Assembly (NCBI GenBank): GCA_028278755.1
Contig: JAPYOI010000178.1
Location: forward strand, 1-5,000
Direction: 5' to 3'
DNA from: Poriferisodalis multihospitum
GTDB lineage: Bacteria; Actinomycetota; Acidimicrobiia; Acidimicrobiales; Poriferisodalaceae
DNA: 5,000 nt
A program made the position numbers and the translations under genes. A model generated the notes under the pieces. That model ran no database searches, was not told where the DNA came from, and worked only from the letters and a program-made list of their open reading frames with translations. Positions 1-4,990 of this stretch are shown one piece after another; position 1 is the stretch's first letter, and the number at the start of each line of letters is the position of its first letter.

Positions 1-235
1 CACGTACCGCCATCGCGCCGGCGAAACCGGCACCGATCCATGCGGGACGCCAGCGGATCTGTATCAGCACCATGGTCAGGATGCAGATGACGAGCAGAAT
101 CCGCCCGACGCCGGTGCTGATGCCGCTTACCGTCTGGGTCCCGCTCAAACCGGCGTTCACGTTCCATGGCAGGAACATCGCTGCGCCCGCCGCCGCCACG
201 CATGCTTGGGCGATCCACTTACGAGTGGCGCTCAT
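1..235 (-). CDS. Membrane protein, N-terminal part (gene cut by left window edge)
   Basis: An open frame starts at ATG 235 and has 78 sense codons without a stop before the window edge, so the C-terminus is missing. The start reads MSATRKWIAQACVAAAG. A hydrophobic segment at residues 8-24 is followed by a polar stretch rich in G, S and T (about 29-44), a clear helix at about 46-60 (ILLVICILTMVLIQI), the basic turn RWR (61-63), and the beginning of a further hydrophobic segment (WIGAGFAGAMAV). It is therefore a multi-helix inner-membrane protein. The ribosome-binding site is weak (GGTTGAGACC before ATG). It lies 98 bp beyond the last small gene of the amt cluster and 18 bp beyond a strong hairpin, so it may be transcribed separately or by read-through. 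I do not recognise the family, and function is unknown. Confidence 0.7.
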   Translation of the reverse strand, partial: MSATRKWIAQACVAAAGAAMFLPWNVNAGLSGTQTVSGISTGVGRILLVICILTMVLIQIRWRPAWIGAGFAGAMAVR

Positions 236-253
236 GGTCTCAACCTAGAACCT

Positions 254-308
254 CAACGCGCCAGCAGACGCCGCGTCGCCGGTGGGCGGCGCGGCGTCTG
301 CCGCGTTG
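254..308 (-). terminator. Long GC-rich hairpin closing the amt cluster (probable terminator)
   Basis: Perfect 12-bp arms lie at 264-275 (gcagacgccgcg) and 290-301. Inside them is a T-G wobble position and a further 4 bp (277-280 with 285-288) closing a GGTG tetraloop. Outside them a 7-bp stem (254-260 with 302-308) is separated by a 3-nt bulge on one side only. It begins 25 nt after the stop of the 42-aa gene and ends 18 nt before the next start. No T-run follows on the minus strand, so it is not a classical intrinsic terminator. Such T-poor hairpins are often proposed as terminators in actinobacteria. Alternatives are an mRNA-stabilising 3' structure, or an attenuator for the downstream gene. 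Confidence 0.65.
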
Positions 309-333
309 GTCAAGATGCGTTTGCTGACTGCTG

Positions 334-462
334 TCAGCCGACGACCTGGATGGCGATGATCGAGAAGATGATGCAGGCGATGGTGAAAACCACCACCCCC
401 ATCTCGACAGCCTTGCTGTGGCCGTGCAGTCCTTGGAATTCGATCTGCTTGCGTCGAGCCAT
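334..462 (-). CDS. 42-aa single-helix membrane protein, third small gene after amt
   Basis: ATG at 462, TGA at 334-336. The protein begins MARRKQIEFQGLHGHSKAVE and ends with one hydrophobic helix at residues 22-41 (GVVVFTIACIIFSIIAIQVV) and a terminal Gly. The basic N-terminus (RRK) predicts an N-in, C-out tail-anchor-like topology. A strong Shine-Dalgarno (GGAGG, 5 nt or so before ATG) overlaps the TAG stop of the upstream 71-aa gene, and only 10 nt separate the two genes, so translation is probably coupled. It is too short for ordinary ORF cut-offs. The good RBS, the sensible hydrophobicity and the position make it a real gene in my view. I do not recognise a family. A structural or regulatory partner of the upstream transporter is an inference from position only. 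Confidence 0.8.
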   Translation of the reverse strand: MARRKQIEFQGLHGHSKAVEMGVVVFTIACIIFSIIAIQVVG

Positions 463-475
463 GTCAGTCCTCCTA
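463..475 (-). promoter_or_regulatory. Ribosome-binding site of the 42-aa gene, overlapping the upstream stop
   Basis: On the minus strand this reads TAGGAGGACTGAC directly before the ATG. The TAG is the stop of the 71-aa gene and is also the start of the Shine-Dalgarno sequence. The 11-nt core AGGAGGACTGA is identical to that in front of the 71-aa gene. Confidence 0.8.
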
Positions 476-688
476 GCTGTACTTGTCAGCGAGACGGTCA
501 GCTGCATGGTTCAGCAGCTTGTCCTCACGCACGGTCACGAGCAGTGCTGCAACCACCGAGATAGCGATCCCGATGATTGCAAGGACATACGAGCCAGTGT
601 TTCCGCCTGGCCCCCAGGTGAAGTATCCGGTCGTGCCGTCGGCTGCCTCGAGAGCGGCTTCCCAACTGTCGTACGGGAAGGTGTTCAT
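473..688 (-). CDS. 71-aa single-helix membrane protein, second small gene after amt
   Basis: ATG at 688, TAG at 473-475. It has a near-ideal Shine-Dalgarno (AAGGAGG, 5 nt before ATG). The polar, acidic N-terminal part (residues 1-31) holds the aromatic-glycine stretch GYFTWGPGGNTGSYV. One transmembrane helix follows at about 34-53 (YVLAIIGIAISVVAALLVTV), then a charged C-terminal tail (REDKLLNHAADRLADKYS, 54-71) that looks amphipathic. The charges suggest N-out, C-in. It lies 27 nt after the 43-aa gene and 10 nt before the 42-aa gene, on the same strand as amt. No known family is recognised. By position it could bind the transporter, its trimer interface or its cytoplasmic tail, but nothing in the sequence proves this. 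Confidence 0.85.
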   Translation of the reverse strand: MNTFPYDSWEAALEAADGTTGYFTWGPGGNTGSYVLAIIGIAISVVAALLVTVREDKLLNHAADRLADKYS

Positions 689-701
689 TCAGTCCTCCTT
701 A
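689..701 (-). promoter_or_regulatory. Strong ribosome-binding site of the 71-aa gene
   Basis: The minus strand reads TAAGGAGGACTGA immediately before ATG 688. This is an almost perfect anti-16S match and fixes the start. The block AGGAGGACTGA recurs at 464-474 before the 42-aa gene. Confidence 0.85.
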
Positions 702-715
702 AGTCCTGAACGATG

Positions 716-847
716 TCAGTGATCGTGTCGGTCTTGTCCTTGCGCCTCTTGCTGCGCTCGCTGTTGCTTGCCCCAGTACCCGGCGGCCGAAACCAGCAGG
801 TACATGACGACAACAGCAAGAATGAGCTGCAACCACGAGGCGGACAC
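716..847 (-). CDS. 43-aa single-helix membrane protein, first small gene after amt (GTG start)
   Basis: GTG at 847, TGA at 716-718. The translation with initiator Met is MSASWLQLILAVVVMYLLVS, then AAGYWGKQQRAQQEAQGQDRHDH. One transmembrane helix spans about residues 5-24, followed by a strongly hydrophilic tail rich in Q, R, E and H. The basic tail predicts N-out, C-in. The GTG lies 5 nt after the amt stop codon without a good Shine-Dalgarno, so translation probably depends on ribosomes finishing amt. The only in-frame ATG (codon 15) would cut the helix in half, which favours GTG. A TTG at codon 6 is also possible. The overlapping frame 699-932 gives a less protein-like product and was discarded. 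No family is recognised. The case for a gene rests on the helix-plus-charged-tail pattern and on the two similar neighbours. Confidence 0.62.
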   Translation of the reverse strand: MSASWLQLILAVVVMYLLVSAAGYWGKQQRAQQEAQGQDRHDH

Positions 848-852
848 CCGAC

Positions 853-2241
853 TCAGCGGTTGGCGGCGAGGTCGGCACGCAGCGTCTCGTCTGCGTCTCC
901 CTCTGACCCGTCGGCGTGGACAATGGGCTCATTCGCTCGGCCGAACTCCGGATAGAAGTCCGTCTCGAACTCGGCCATGTCGAGGCCTTCGACCTCCACC
1001 TCGGGCGGCACCCGAAGCAGATTCAGCTTCTTCAGTATCCATGAAGCGCCGTAACCGGTGACGAACGACAATGCGAAGATCGCCGCCGCGCCCACGAGCT
1101 GGCCCAGGAATGTGGTGGTCACCCCGGCGGGTCCCGTCGGGTAGCCCCCGGCGAAGATGCCGACGGCCATGACACCCCAGAAGCCCATGACACCGTGGAC
1201 TGACACCGCTCCGACCGCATCGTCGATGCGGGCCTTCTGCTCGATCCAGTTGCCCACTGTGTAGGCAAGACCGGCGGAGAAGAACGCCAGGATCAGCACG
1301 AGGTTCGGGCTGTAGATGTCGGCGCCTGCCGAGACAGCCACCACACCGGCCAGACCACCGGAGATGGTCCAGAACGGATCGCCCTTGGCGAAGATGTAGC
1401 CGCCGGCGAATCCGCCTGCGAAGCCCATCGTGATGGTGTAGGTGATCGCCGACAGCGTGGCCGGATTGAAGTAGATGTTCGCCCAGCCCGGCGTGGTGTC
1501 GGCCGTGATGGCCAGGCACGCCGCGTAGAACGCGTAGAACGCCGTGAAGATGATCATCAGCCCCATCAACGTCAGATGGAGGTTGTGGGGCTTGAATGCC
1601 CGTGTACCGCCATTCGAGTCGTAGCGGCCGATTCTCGGCCCGAGGTTGAAGAGCACCCCGAGGGCGAAGATGCCGGAGACACCGTGGACCACGCCAGAAG
1701 CGGCGAAGTCGTGGTAGCCGAAGTGCACGCCGAGCCATCCGCCGTAGCTCCAGCCCCAGGCGGCTGCAACCACCCAGACGATTCCGCCCATGAGAGCGGT
1801 GAGCCAGAGGTACGCCGAAATTCGGATTCGCTCTAGCACCGCGCCGGACATGATCGAGCCGGTCGTCCACGAGAACAGCACGAAGGCCGCCCAGAAGACG
1901 CCCGTGATGTTGTCGCCGAGGTTCGGTCCTGCGGAGCCGTCCCACGGCAAGCCGTACTGGTCGCCGCAGAAGAACAGCCCATCGAGTCCTGCCGGGCTGT
2001 TGCCATTGGCGCTCCCGGTGAACTTGAGGCCCTCCTGCATGCAGAAGTACACGTACCAACCGACGTAATAGAACGTCGGCGTCACGACGGCGATCGTCAT
2101 GATGTTCTTCATGGCCGTCGACATGACGTTCTTTCGACGGCTGACGCCGGCTTCATACGTCATGAAGCCGACGTGCAATAGCCACATGATCGCGACCGTG
2201 AAGAAGTAATAAGCCTCCGTAAACACAACAGAGGTATCCAT
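853..2241 (-). CDS. amt: Ammonium transporter, Amt/MEP/Rh family, divergent member
   Basis: A 462-aa polytopic inner-membrane protein of the trimeric ammonium channel family, expected to carry NH4+/NH3 into the cell. By eye-alignment with E. coli AmtB it keeps the pore residues: F123 (AmtB F107), W164 in WGWSYGGW (W148), D178 (D160), H186 in SGVVHGVSG (H168), F238 (F215) and H349 in SVHGVMGFWG (H318). The family motifs SGAVLER (132-138) and SRRKNV (34-39) are present. It is unusual in that the normal GWFGFNAGS segment reads AFYAFYAAC (234-242), which replaces the W and N and puts Cys at the site of AmtB S219. The loop after the second helix holds C67 and C92, a possible disulfide. The C-terminal LRVPPE and EGLD are conserved, but the usual HGE motif after them reads FET. 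The extra acidic tail 431-462 is long. I placed the start at ATG 2241, behind a GGGGGGAGG site. Upstream in-frame ATGs (2256, 2283) lack this. Three tiny membrane-protein genes follow, and no P-II gene is visible. Confidence 0.93.
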   Translation of the reverse strand: MDTSVVFTEAYYFFTVAIMWLLHVGFMTYEAGVSRRKNVMSTAMKNIMTIAVVTPTFYYVGWYVYFCMQEGLKFTGSANGNSPAGLDGLFFCGDQYGLPWDGSAGPNLGDNITGVFWAAFVLFSWTTGSIMSGAVLERIRISAYLWLTALMGGIVWVVAAAWGWSYGGWLGVHFGYHDFAASGVVHGVSGIFALGVLFNLGPRIGRYDSNGGTRAFKPHNLHLTLMGLMIIFTAFYAFYAACLAITADTTPGWANIYFNPATLSAITYTITMGFAGGFAGGYIFAKGDPFWTISGGLAGVVAVSAGADIYSPNLVLILAFFSAGLAYTVGNWIEQKARIDDAVGAVSVHGVMGFWGVMAVGIFAGGYPTGPAGVTTTFLGQLVGAAAIFALSFVTGYGASWILKKLNLLRVPPEVEVEGLDMAEFETDFYPEFGRANEPIVHADGSEGDADETLRADLAANR

Positions 2242-2245
2242 CGCG

Positions 2246-2254
2246 CCTCCCCCC
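2246..2254 (-). promoter_or_regulatory. Ribosome-binding site deciding the amt start
   Basis: The minus strand carries GGGGGGAGG, four bases before ATG 2241. It supports the start MDTSVVFTEAYYF rather than the ATG at 2256 or 2283, and gives an N-terminus of normal Amt form. Confidence 0.75.
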
Positions 2255-2306
2255 ATGTTCGGTTTGCGCTGAGTCCCCAACAACCCGGGCGCCAGACCAA
2301 TTGGGG

Positions 2307-2323
2307 GAAACCGTAACAGGTTC
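2307..2323. promoter_or_regulatory. Imperfect inverted repeat in the amt upstream region, possible operator
   Basis: The plus strand reads GAAACC, GTAACA, GGTTC: two GAACC-like half-sites in opposite orientation (one with an extra A) around a 6-nt spacer. It lies 66-82 bp before the amt start and overlaps the best -10 candidate, which is where a repressor or nitrogen regulator could act. It contains GTAAC and GAAAC words as in actinobacterial GlnR sites (GTNAC-n6-GAAAC), but not in the proper order or spacing. I therefore do not call it a GlnR box. Confidence 0.3.
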
Positions 2324-2498
2324 GCAATGTTCGCCTTGACATCACCCGCGCCATGGGTGGAATTTGAACGTCGTGGGCGGTTTTTGGGCAGAGCCCGCTC
2401 GTGCAGCGCGCGCGATCAACGCCCGAGCGGTTGGTCAGCGCTCGTACTGCGGAGGTGCCAATGCGGCTGACGTCGTGTGTTCAGCCCGGCTGTTCTGA

Positions 2499-2912
2499 TC
2501 AGCCGTCGCCGGCGTCGCCGACTTGCACTTCGCGGATCTCCCCGGTGCCGGCGTGCACCCAGATCGCTGCGTGGTGGAGGAAGTCCTCGGACCCGCCGTC
2601 GGGGTCTGGGACCGTGAAGACCACGACCCAATAGGGCGTCGGGGGGAAGCCCTGGCGGAGCACCTTGGCCTCGGTGCGCTCGGGCGCGAAGCCATCGGGG
2701 TGCGCGTCCAGCTCGGCGCGAGCAATGGCGACGGCCTCGTTCTCCTCGAGGTCGACTCCGGAGCAGCTTCCTGGAGCGAAGATGAGGAGGATCGCCAGGA
2801 TCACGCCGACGGTGATCAGCAGGAGCGGGCGACCAGGCATCGCATTCAGACGGCCGAGCAAGCCCTTCGATCTGTCGGGCGGCTCGGGGGGGATCAACCC
2901 GTCATCAGGCAT
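2499..2912 (-). CDS. 137-aa membrane-anchored protein with PepSY-like outer domain
   Basis: ATG at 2912 is preceded by AGAGGA at 7-nt spacing. A longer frame from 3107 overlaps the upstream gene and lacks such a site. The layout is a short Pro- and charge-rich cytoplasmic part (1-28), one transmembrane helix (about 30-47, LLITVGVILAILLIFAP), then a soluble domain (about 55-132). That domain resembles PepSY-type modules: an acidic helix with EAVAIARAEL, a strand YWVVVFTVPDPDG (94-106), and a final strand pair with AAIWVHAGTGEIREVQV (115-131), where the tG-I pattern is typical. Such domains are thought to bind or inhibit extracytoplasmic proteins, often proteases. That role here is inference from fold resemblance alone. 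A Cys at 50 follows the helix (APGSC), but the lipobox is poor, so I read this as an anchor rather than a lipoprotein signal. It is the last gene of the regulator operon, 32 nt after the 75-aa gene. Confidence 0.8.
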   Translation of the reverse strand: MPDDGLIPPEPPDRSKGLLGRLNAMPGRPLLLITVGVILAILLIFAPGSCSGVDLEENEAVAIARAELDAHPDGFAPERTEAKVLRQGFPPTPYWVVVFTVPDPDGGSEDFLHHAAIWVHAGTGEIREVQVGDAGDG

Positions 2913-2944
2913 CGTGATGTCCTCTGGCTTTCCGGCTGGTGGGA

Positions 2945-3172
2945 TCAGTCGTCTCGGGGCGGGCGCGGCACGAGACGGAGAATGATGTAGCCCACCACAT
3001 GGGTGATGGCCACGAAGGACACCCACCACAGCATGACGGTCTGCCGGTAGCCGCGTTCGCGGCATTCCCAGTAGGTGAGGCCGACCGCTGCTGCCAGCAG
3101 GACCCACAGCAGGAGGCTGCGGCGCGCAAAGCCGGTGTCGCTGATCCAGTCGGCGACGAACATCAAGCCCAT
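2945..3172 (-). CDS. 75-aa two-helix membrane protein
   Basis: I chose ATG 3172 rather than the longer frame reaching 3376. The extension is a low-complexity S/T/R-rich shadow of the regulator gene, and a good Shine-Dalgarno (GGGAGGG, 7-nt spacing) formed by the regulator's last codons precedes 3172. The protein has helices at about 19-36 (SLLLWVLLAAAVGLTYWE) and 46-67 (VMLWWVSFVAITHVVGYIIL), joined by a short charged hairpin CRERGYRQ. It ends in the basic tail RLVPRPPRDD. The form recalls short two-helix proteins of the PLDc_N type, but I cannot assign it to that family with confidence. Four nucleotides separate it from the regulator stop, so translation is very probably coupled. Confidence 0.82.
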   Translation of the reverse strand: MGLMFVADWISDTGFARRSLLLWVLLAAAVGLTYWECRERGYRQTVMLWWVSFVAITHVVGYIILRLVPRPPRDD

Positions 3173-3176
3173 TGCC

Positions 3177-3851
3177 TCACCCTCCCGTCGCCGAGCGCGA
3201 CTCGCTGGCGGGGTACACCTTGATGGAGATGAACCGCACCGGCAACTCGACGAGCTCGACTGGGCCGTGGGCCACCTCGCCGTGGATCTGCATGGTGTCG
3301 CCGGTGTTGAGCAGGTAGGCCTTGCCGCCGTAGCCGTAGCTGAGCGATCCCTCGAGCACGTGGAGAAACTCCACACCTGGGTGCTGGTAGAGCGGGAACA
3401 CGCCGCCCGGCTCGGTGATGGTGGTGATCATCGGCTCGATGATCCGGTTGGGTCCTCGCAGCGTGCCGAGATCCTGGTACAGCCGGTCCGGCCCGCCGCG
3501 GTCGTGGTGGATCTCGTGGCCTTCGCCTGCTCGCACGATGACCAGGTCGTGTTCCTCGTCGAGGCCCCGGAATAGCGCGGTCACGGGTACCTTCGCCGTG
3601 CCGGCGAGGCGAGCGAGCGTCGACAGGCTCGGCGCACTCTGGCCGTGCTCGATCTTGGAGAGCATCCCCAGGGAGATGCCGGCATCGTTGGCGAACGCCG
3701 ACATCGTCATATTCAAGGCTTGGCGGAGTTCGCGGACCCGGCTGCCGACGACGCGGCAGAGTTCGGCGGTGGTCAGCGGCGAGTCGATGGCTGACTCCGC
3801 AAGGCTCAGCGGGTCGGGGCCGTCGGGATCGTCCCGCGGGTCCGGGTTCAT
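3177..3851 (-). CDS. XRE-family transcriptional regulator with C-terminal cupin domain
   Basis: A 224-aa DNA-binding regulator of the common HTH-cupin design. Residues 1-32 are an acidic, proline-rich leader. A lambda-Cro/XRE helix-turn-helix spans about 33-96 (VGSRVRELRQALNMTMSAFA, then GISLGMLSKIEHGQSAPSLS). A single-stranded beta-barrel cupin covers about 137-213. Cupin motif 1 is reduced to H157, E161 and H164 (HPGVEFLHVLEG). Motif 2 is GDTMQIHGEVAHGP (184-197), where H195 takes the metal-ligand position but the usual PxG is altered. Family members sense small molecules such as amino acids, polyamines or sugars, and the ligand here is unknown. The start at 3851 has only a weak site (CAGGG). 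It is the first gene of a three-gene operon and may regulate that operon or the neighbouring LLM gene. Confidence 0.92.
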   Translation of the reverse strand: MNPDPRDDPDGPDPLSLAESAIDSPLTTAELCRVVGSRVRELRQALNMTMSAFANDAGISLGMLSKIEHGQSAPSLSTLARLAGTAKVPVTALFRGLDEEHDLVIVRAGEGHEIHHDRGGPDRLYQDLGTLRGPNRIIEPMITTITEPGGVFPLYQHPGVEFLHVLEGSLSYGYGGKAYLLNTGDTMQIHGEVAHGPVELVELPVRFISIKVYPASESRSATGG

Positions 3852-3880
3852 CGCCCTGATAGTGCCAGATGGCGGTTGCT

Positions 3881-3893
3881 GGGCGGTGCGCCC
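3881..3893. repeat. Small hairpin beside the 80-bp element
   Basis: GGGCG (3881-3885) and CGCCC (3889-3893) pair around a GTG loop, directly adjoining the large inverted repeat. It may extend the secondary structure, and its significance is uncertain. Confidence 0.35.
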
Positions 3894-3973
3894 GCGGCGG
3901 AGGCGGCAGGCAATTCAGCGACCAGCGATCCGGCTGGTCGCAACGTCGCAGAATTGCCTGCCGCCTCCGCCGC
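3894..3973. repeat. 80-bp nested inverted repeat between the LLM gene and the regulator
   Basis: Perfect 23-bp arms lie at 3894-3916 and 3951-3973: a GGC/GGA-rich outer part, then GGCAGGCAATTC, and its complement. Inside the 34-nt loop is a second perfect stem, GCGACCAGC (3918-3926) with GCTGGTCGC (3933-3941), around a 6-nt loop. The right side of the loop has 9 unpaired nt (3942-3950). The element lies 30 nt after the LLM stop and 42 nt before the regulator start. It could serve as a bidirectional terminator or mRNA stabiliser, although no T-run follows on either side. It could also be one copy of a dispersed REP/BIME-like or MITE-like repeat. The nested perfect symmetry is more than a plain terminator needs. 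Confidence 0.85.
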
Positions 3974-4003
3974 TGTGGCATCTGCGCGTTTCGACCTCGG
4001 AAG

Positions 4004-4990
4004 TCAGCCTTGGAGTTCGGCGGCTGCGGCGAAGGCGTGCAGCTCGCGTTCTATGTTGCCCATGGGCTGGAAGGCGACTTCGGTGATGCCGGCGGCCGCG
4101 AGTCGTTCGATGCGTTCGGGTACCTCACTGGCGTGGCATACGAAGGGGGCGATGCGCAGGGATTCGGGGGTGAGCACTTGGCGGTCGATGGCGTTGAGCT
4201 GGGTGAGATGGCCTTCGTGGAGTGAGAGGTGGAGCGTGTCGGGGTCCATGTCGCCGGTGACTTCGGCGAAGCGGTCGGCATTGGGCAGTGTGCTGAGCCG
4301 GGCATCGCGCTGTTCGAGGAATGCGTGGTAGGCGACGCTCACGCCGGGACCCGCCGTGTCGAGTACCCGGGGGGATTCGATGGTTTCCTCGTCGTCGAGG
4401 ATCGTGCCGAAGCCAAGCAGGATCACGTCGTCGATCCCGGTGTAATCCGCATCGGGACGGGGCCGAGAGGTGAAGACGCCGCAGCCCATCTCCGCCGCAG
4501 CGGCGAGGCCTCGGGGACCGTTCACCGCCACGATCCACGGCACCTCGATGGGCCGCTCGACCGCTTGGCCTGGCCAATGGAGCATGCGTGCCGCCCTGCC
4601 ATCGACTTCGACGATCTCGCCTCGCAGCAGTGCTTGGGTGTCAGCGACCATCTGGGGGAACTCGGCCCAGCGCAGCGGCTTTTGGCCCATGGCCCGCCGG
4701 CCGGTGAAGCCCGTGCCGGCGCCGATGATGACCCGTTCAGGCCCGACGAGCCCGACCAGCGTGGCGATGGCTGAAGCCGTGGTCATCGGGTGGCGCAGCG
4801 AGGGAATCAGCACACCGGGCCCGAGACGGATGCGCTGAGTGCGCACCGCCGCGAGGGCGAGGATCATCCAGACATCGAGCTGCAGCGCCGGCGTGTCGTA
4901 GACCCAGGCGGTCTCGTAGCCCAGCTCCTCGGCCAGCACGATGTGGTCCGGCGTCTCGGGAACGGGCGGGAACGCGGCAGAGATCTTCAT
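4004..4990 (-). CDS. LLM-class flavin-dependent oxidoreductase, probably F420-dependent
   Basis: A 328-aa protein of the bacterial luciferase-like TIM-barrel family, of normal length. The N-terminal strand MKISAAFPPVPETPDHIVLA and GYETAWVYDTP (24-34) fit the first barrel units. RIRLGPGVLIPSLRHP (54-69) and RVIIGAGTGFTGRRAMG (86-102) are the hallmark cofactor-binding segments of the F420-type branch (the GxGTGfxxRRAMG pattern). AVNGPRGLAAAAEMGCGV (155-172) is the usual later glycine/alanine element, and the end, GITEVAFQPMGNIERELHAF, closes the barrel. Such enzymes carry out hydride transfer with F420H2 or FMNH2 on varied organic substrates, and the substrate cannot be read from the sequence. 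The start at 4990 is the family-typical MKI, with only 10 nt of upstream sequence in the window and no clear ribosome-binding site in it. It probably forms its own transcript, ended by the following inverted repeat. Confidence 0.9.
   Translation of the reverse strand: MKISAAFPPVPETPDHIVLAEELGYETAWVYDTPALQLDVWMILALAAVRTQRIRLGPGVLIPSLRHPMTTASAIATLVGLVGPERVIIGAGTGFTGRRAMGQKPLRWAEFPQMVADTQALLRGEIVEVDGRAARMLHWPGQAVERPIEVPWIVAVNGPRGLAAAAEMGCGVFTSRPRPDADYTGIDDVILLGFGTILDDEETIESPRVLDTAGPGVSVAYHAFLEQRDARLSTLPNADRFAEVTGDMDPDTLHLSLHEGHLTQLNAIDRQVLTPESLRIAPFVCHASEVPERIERLAAAGITEVAFQPMGNIERELHAFAAAAELQG

Larger units (their letters stand above)
2242..2498 (-). promoter_or_regulatory. Intergenic region upstream of amt, probable promoter region
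   Basis: This 257-bp stretch separates the 137-aa gene from amt and is the only sizeable gap before amt, so its promoter should be here. I see a TACGGT hexamer on the minus strand (2310-2315) that fits the actinobacterial -10 pattern TAnnnT, but no convincing -35 in front of it. It overlaps an imperfect inverted repeat at 2307-2323. Nearer the upstream gene there is a 6-bp hairpin (2424-2429 with 2439-2444) and a short palindrome (2482-2492) just after the previous stop. Neither is a convincing terminator. No protein-like frame was found in it. Confidence 0.45.

Noticed and set aside
206..709. A 167-aa plus-strand frame across the small-gene region
   Set aside because: It is antisense to three frames with good ribosome-binding sites and membrane-helix patterns. 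It has no protein-like composition and no Shine-Dalgarno.
688..710. TTCAG/CTGAA inverted repeat around the ribosome-binding site of the 71-aa gene, a possible RBS-masking hairpin
   Set aside because: The stem is only 5 bp and AT-containing, with a 13-nt loop. It is too weak to claim regulation.
929..2059. A 376-aa open frame on the minus strand inside amt
   Set aside because: It is a shifted-frame shadow of amt. The translation is dominated by R, G, H and L without domain-like patterns, which is typical for high-GC DNA.
2336..2365. A perfect TTGACA on the plus strand in the gap before amt
   Set aside because: No acceptable -10 follows at 16-18 nt (best GAATTT), and there is no plausible plus-strand gene to express.
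2445..2462. TGGCAC-containing stretch on the minus strand resembling a sigma-54 promoter
   Set aside because: The GC element is at the wrong distance (TGGCACCTCCGC rather than TGGCAC-n5-TTGC), and sigma-54 is generally absent from actinobacteria.
2481..2502. Short palindromes after the stop of the 137-aa gene as a terminator
   Set aside because: The stem is at most 4 bp once a loop is allowed, with no T-run. This is not enough for a terminator call.
2502..2522. Repeated GCC/GTC triplets resembling a short tandem repeat
   Set aside because: They lie at the 3' end of the 137-aa gene and encode its GDAGDG tail. They are explained by coding for Gly/Asp/Ala in GC-rich DNA.
3163..3981. A 272-aa minus-strand frame covering the regulator and the inverted repeat
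   Set aside because: It is an Arg/Pro-rich frame that overlaps the well-supported HTH-cupin gene and reads through the 80-bp repeat. It is a shadow.
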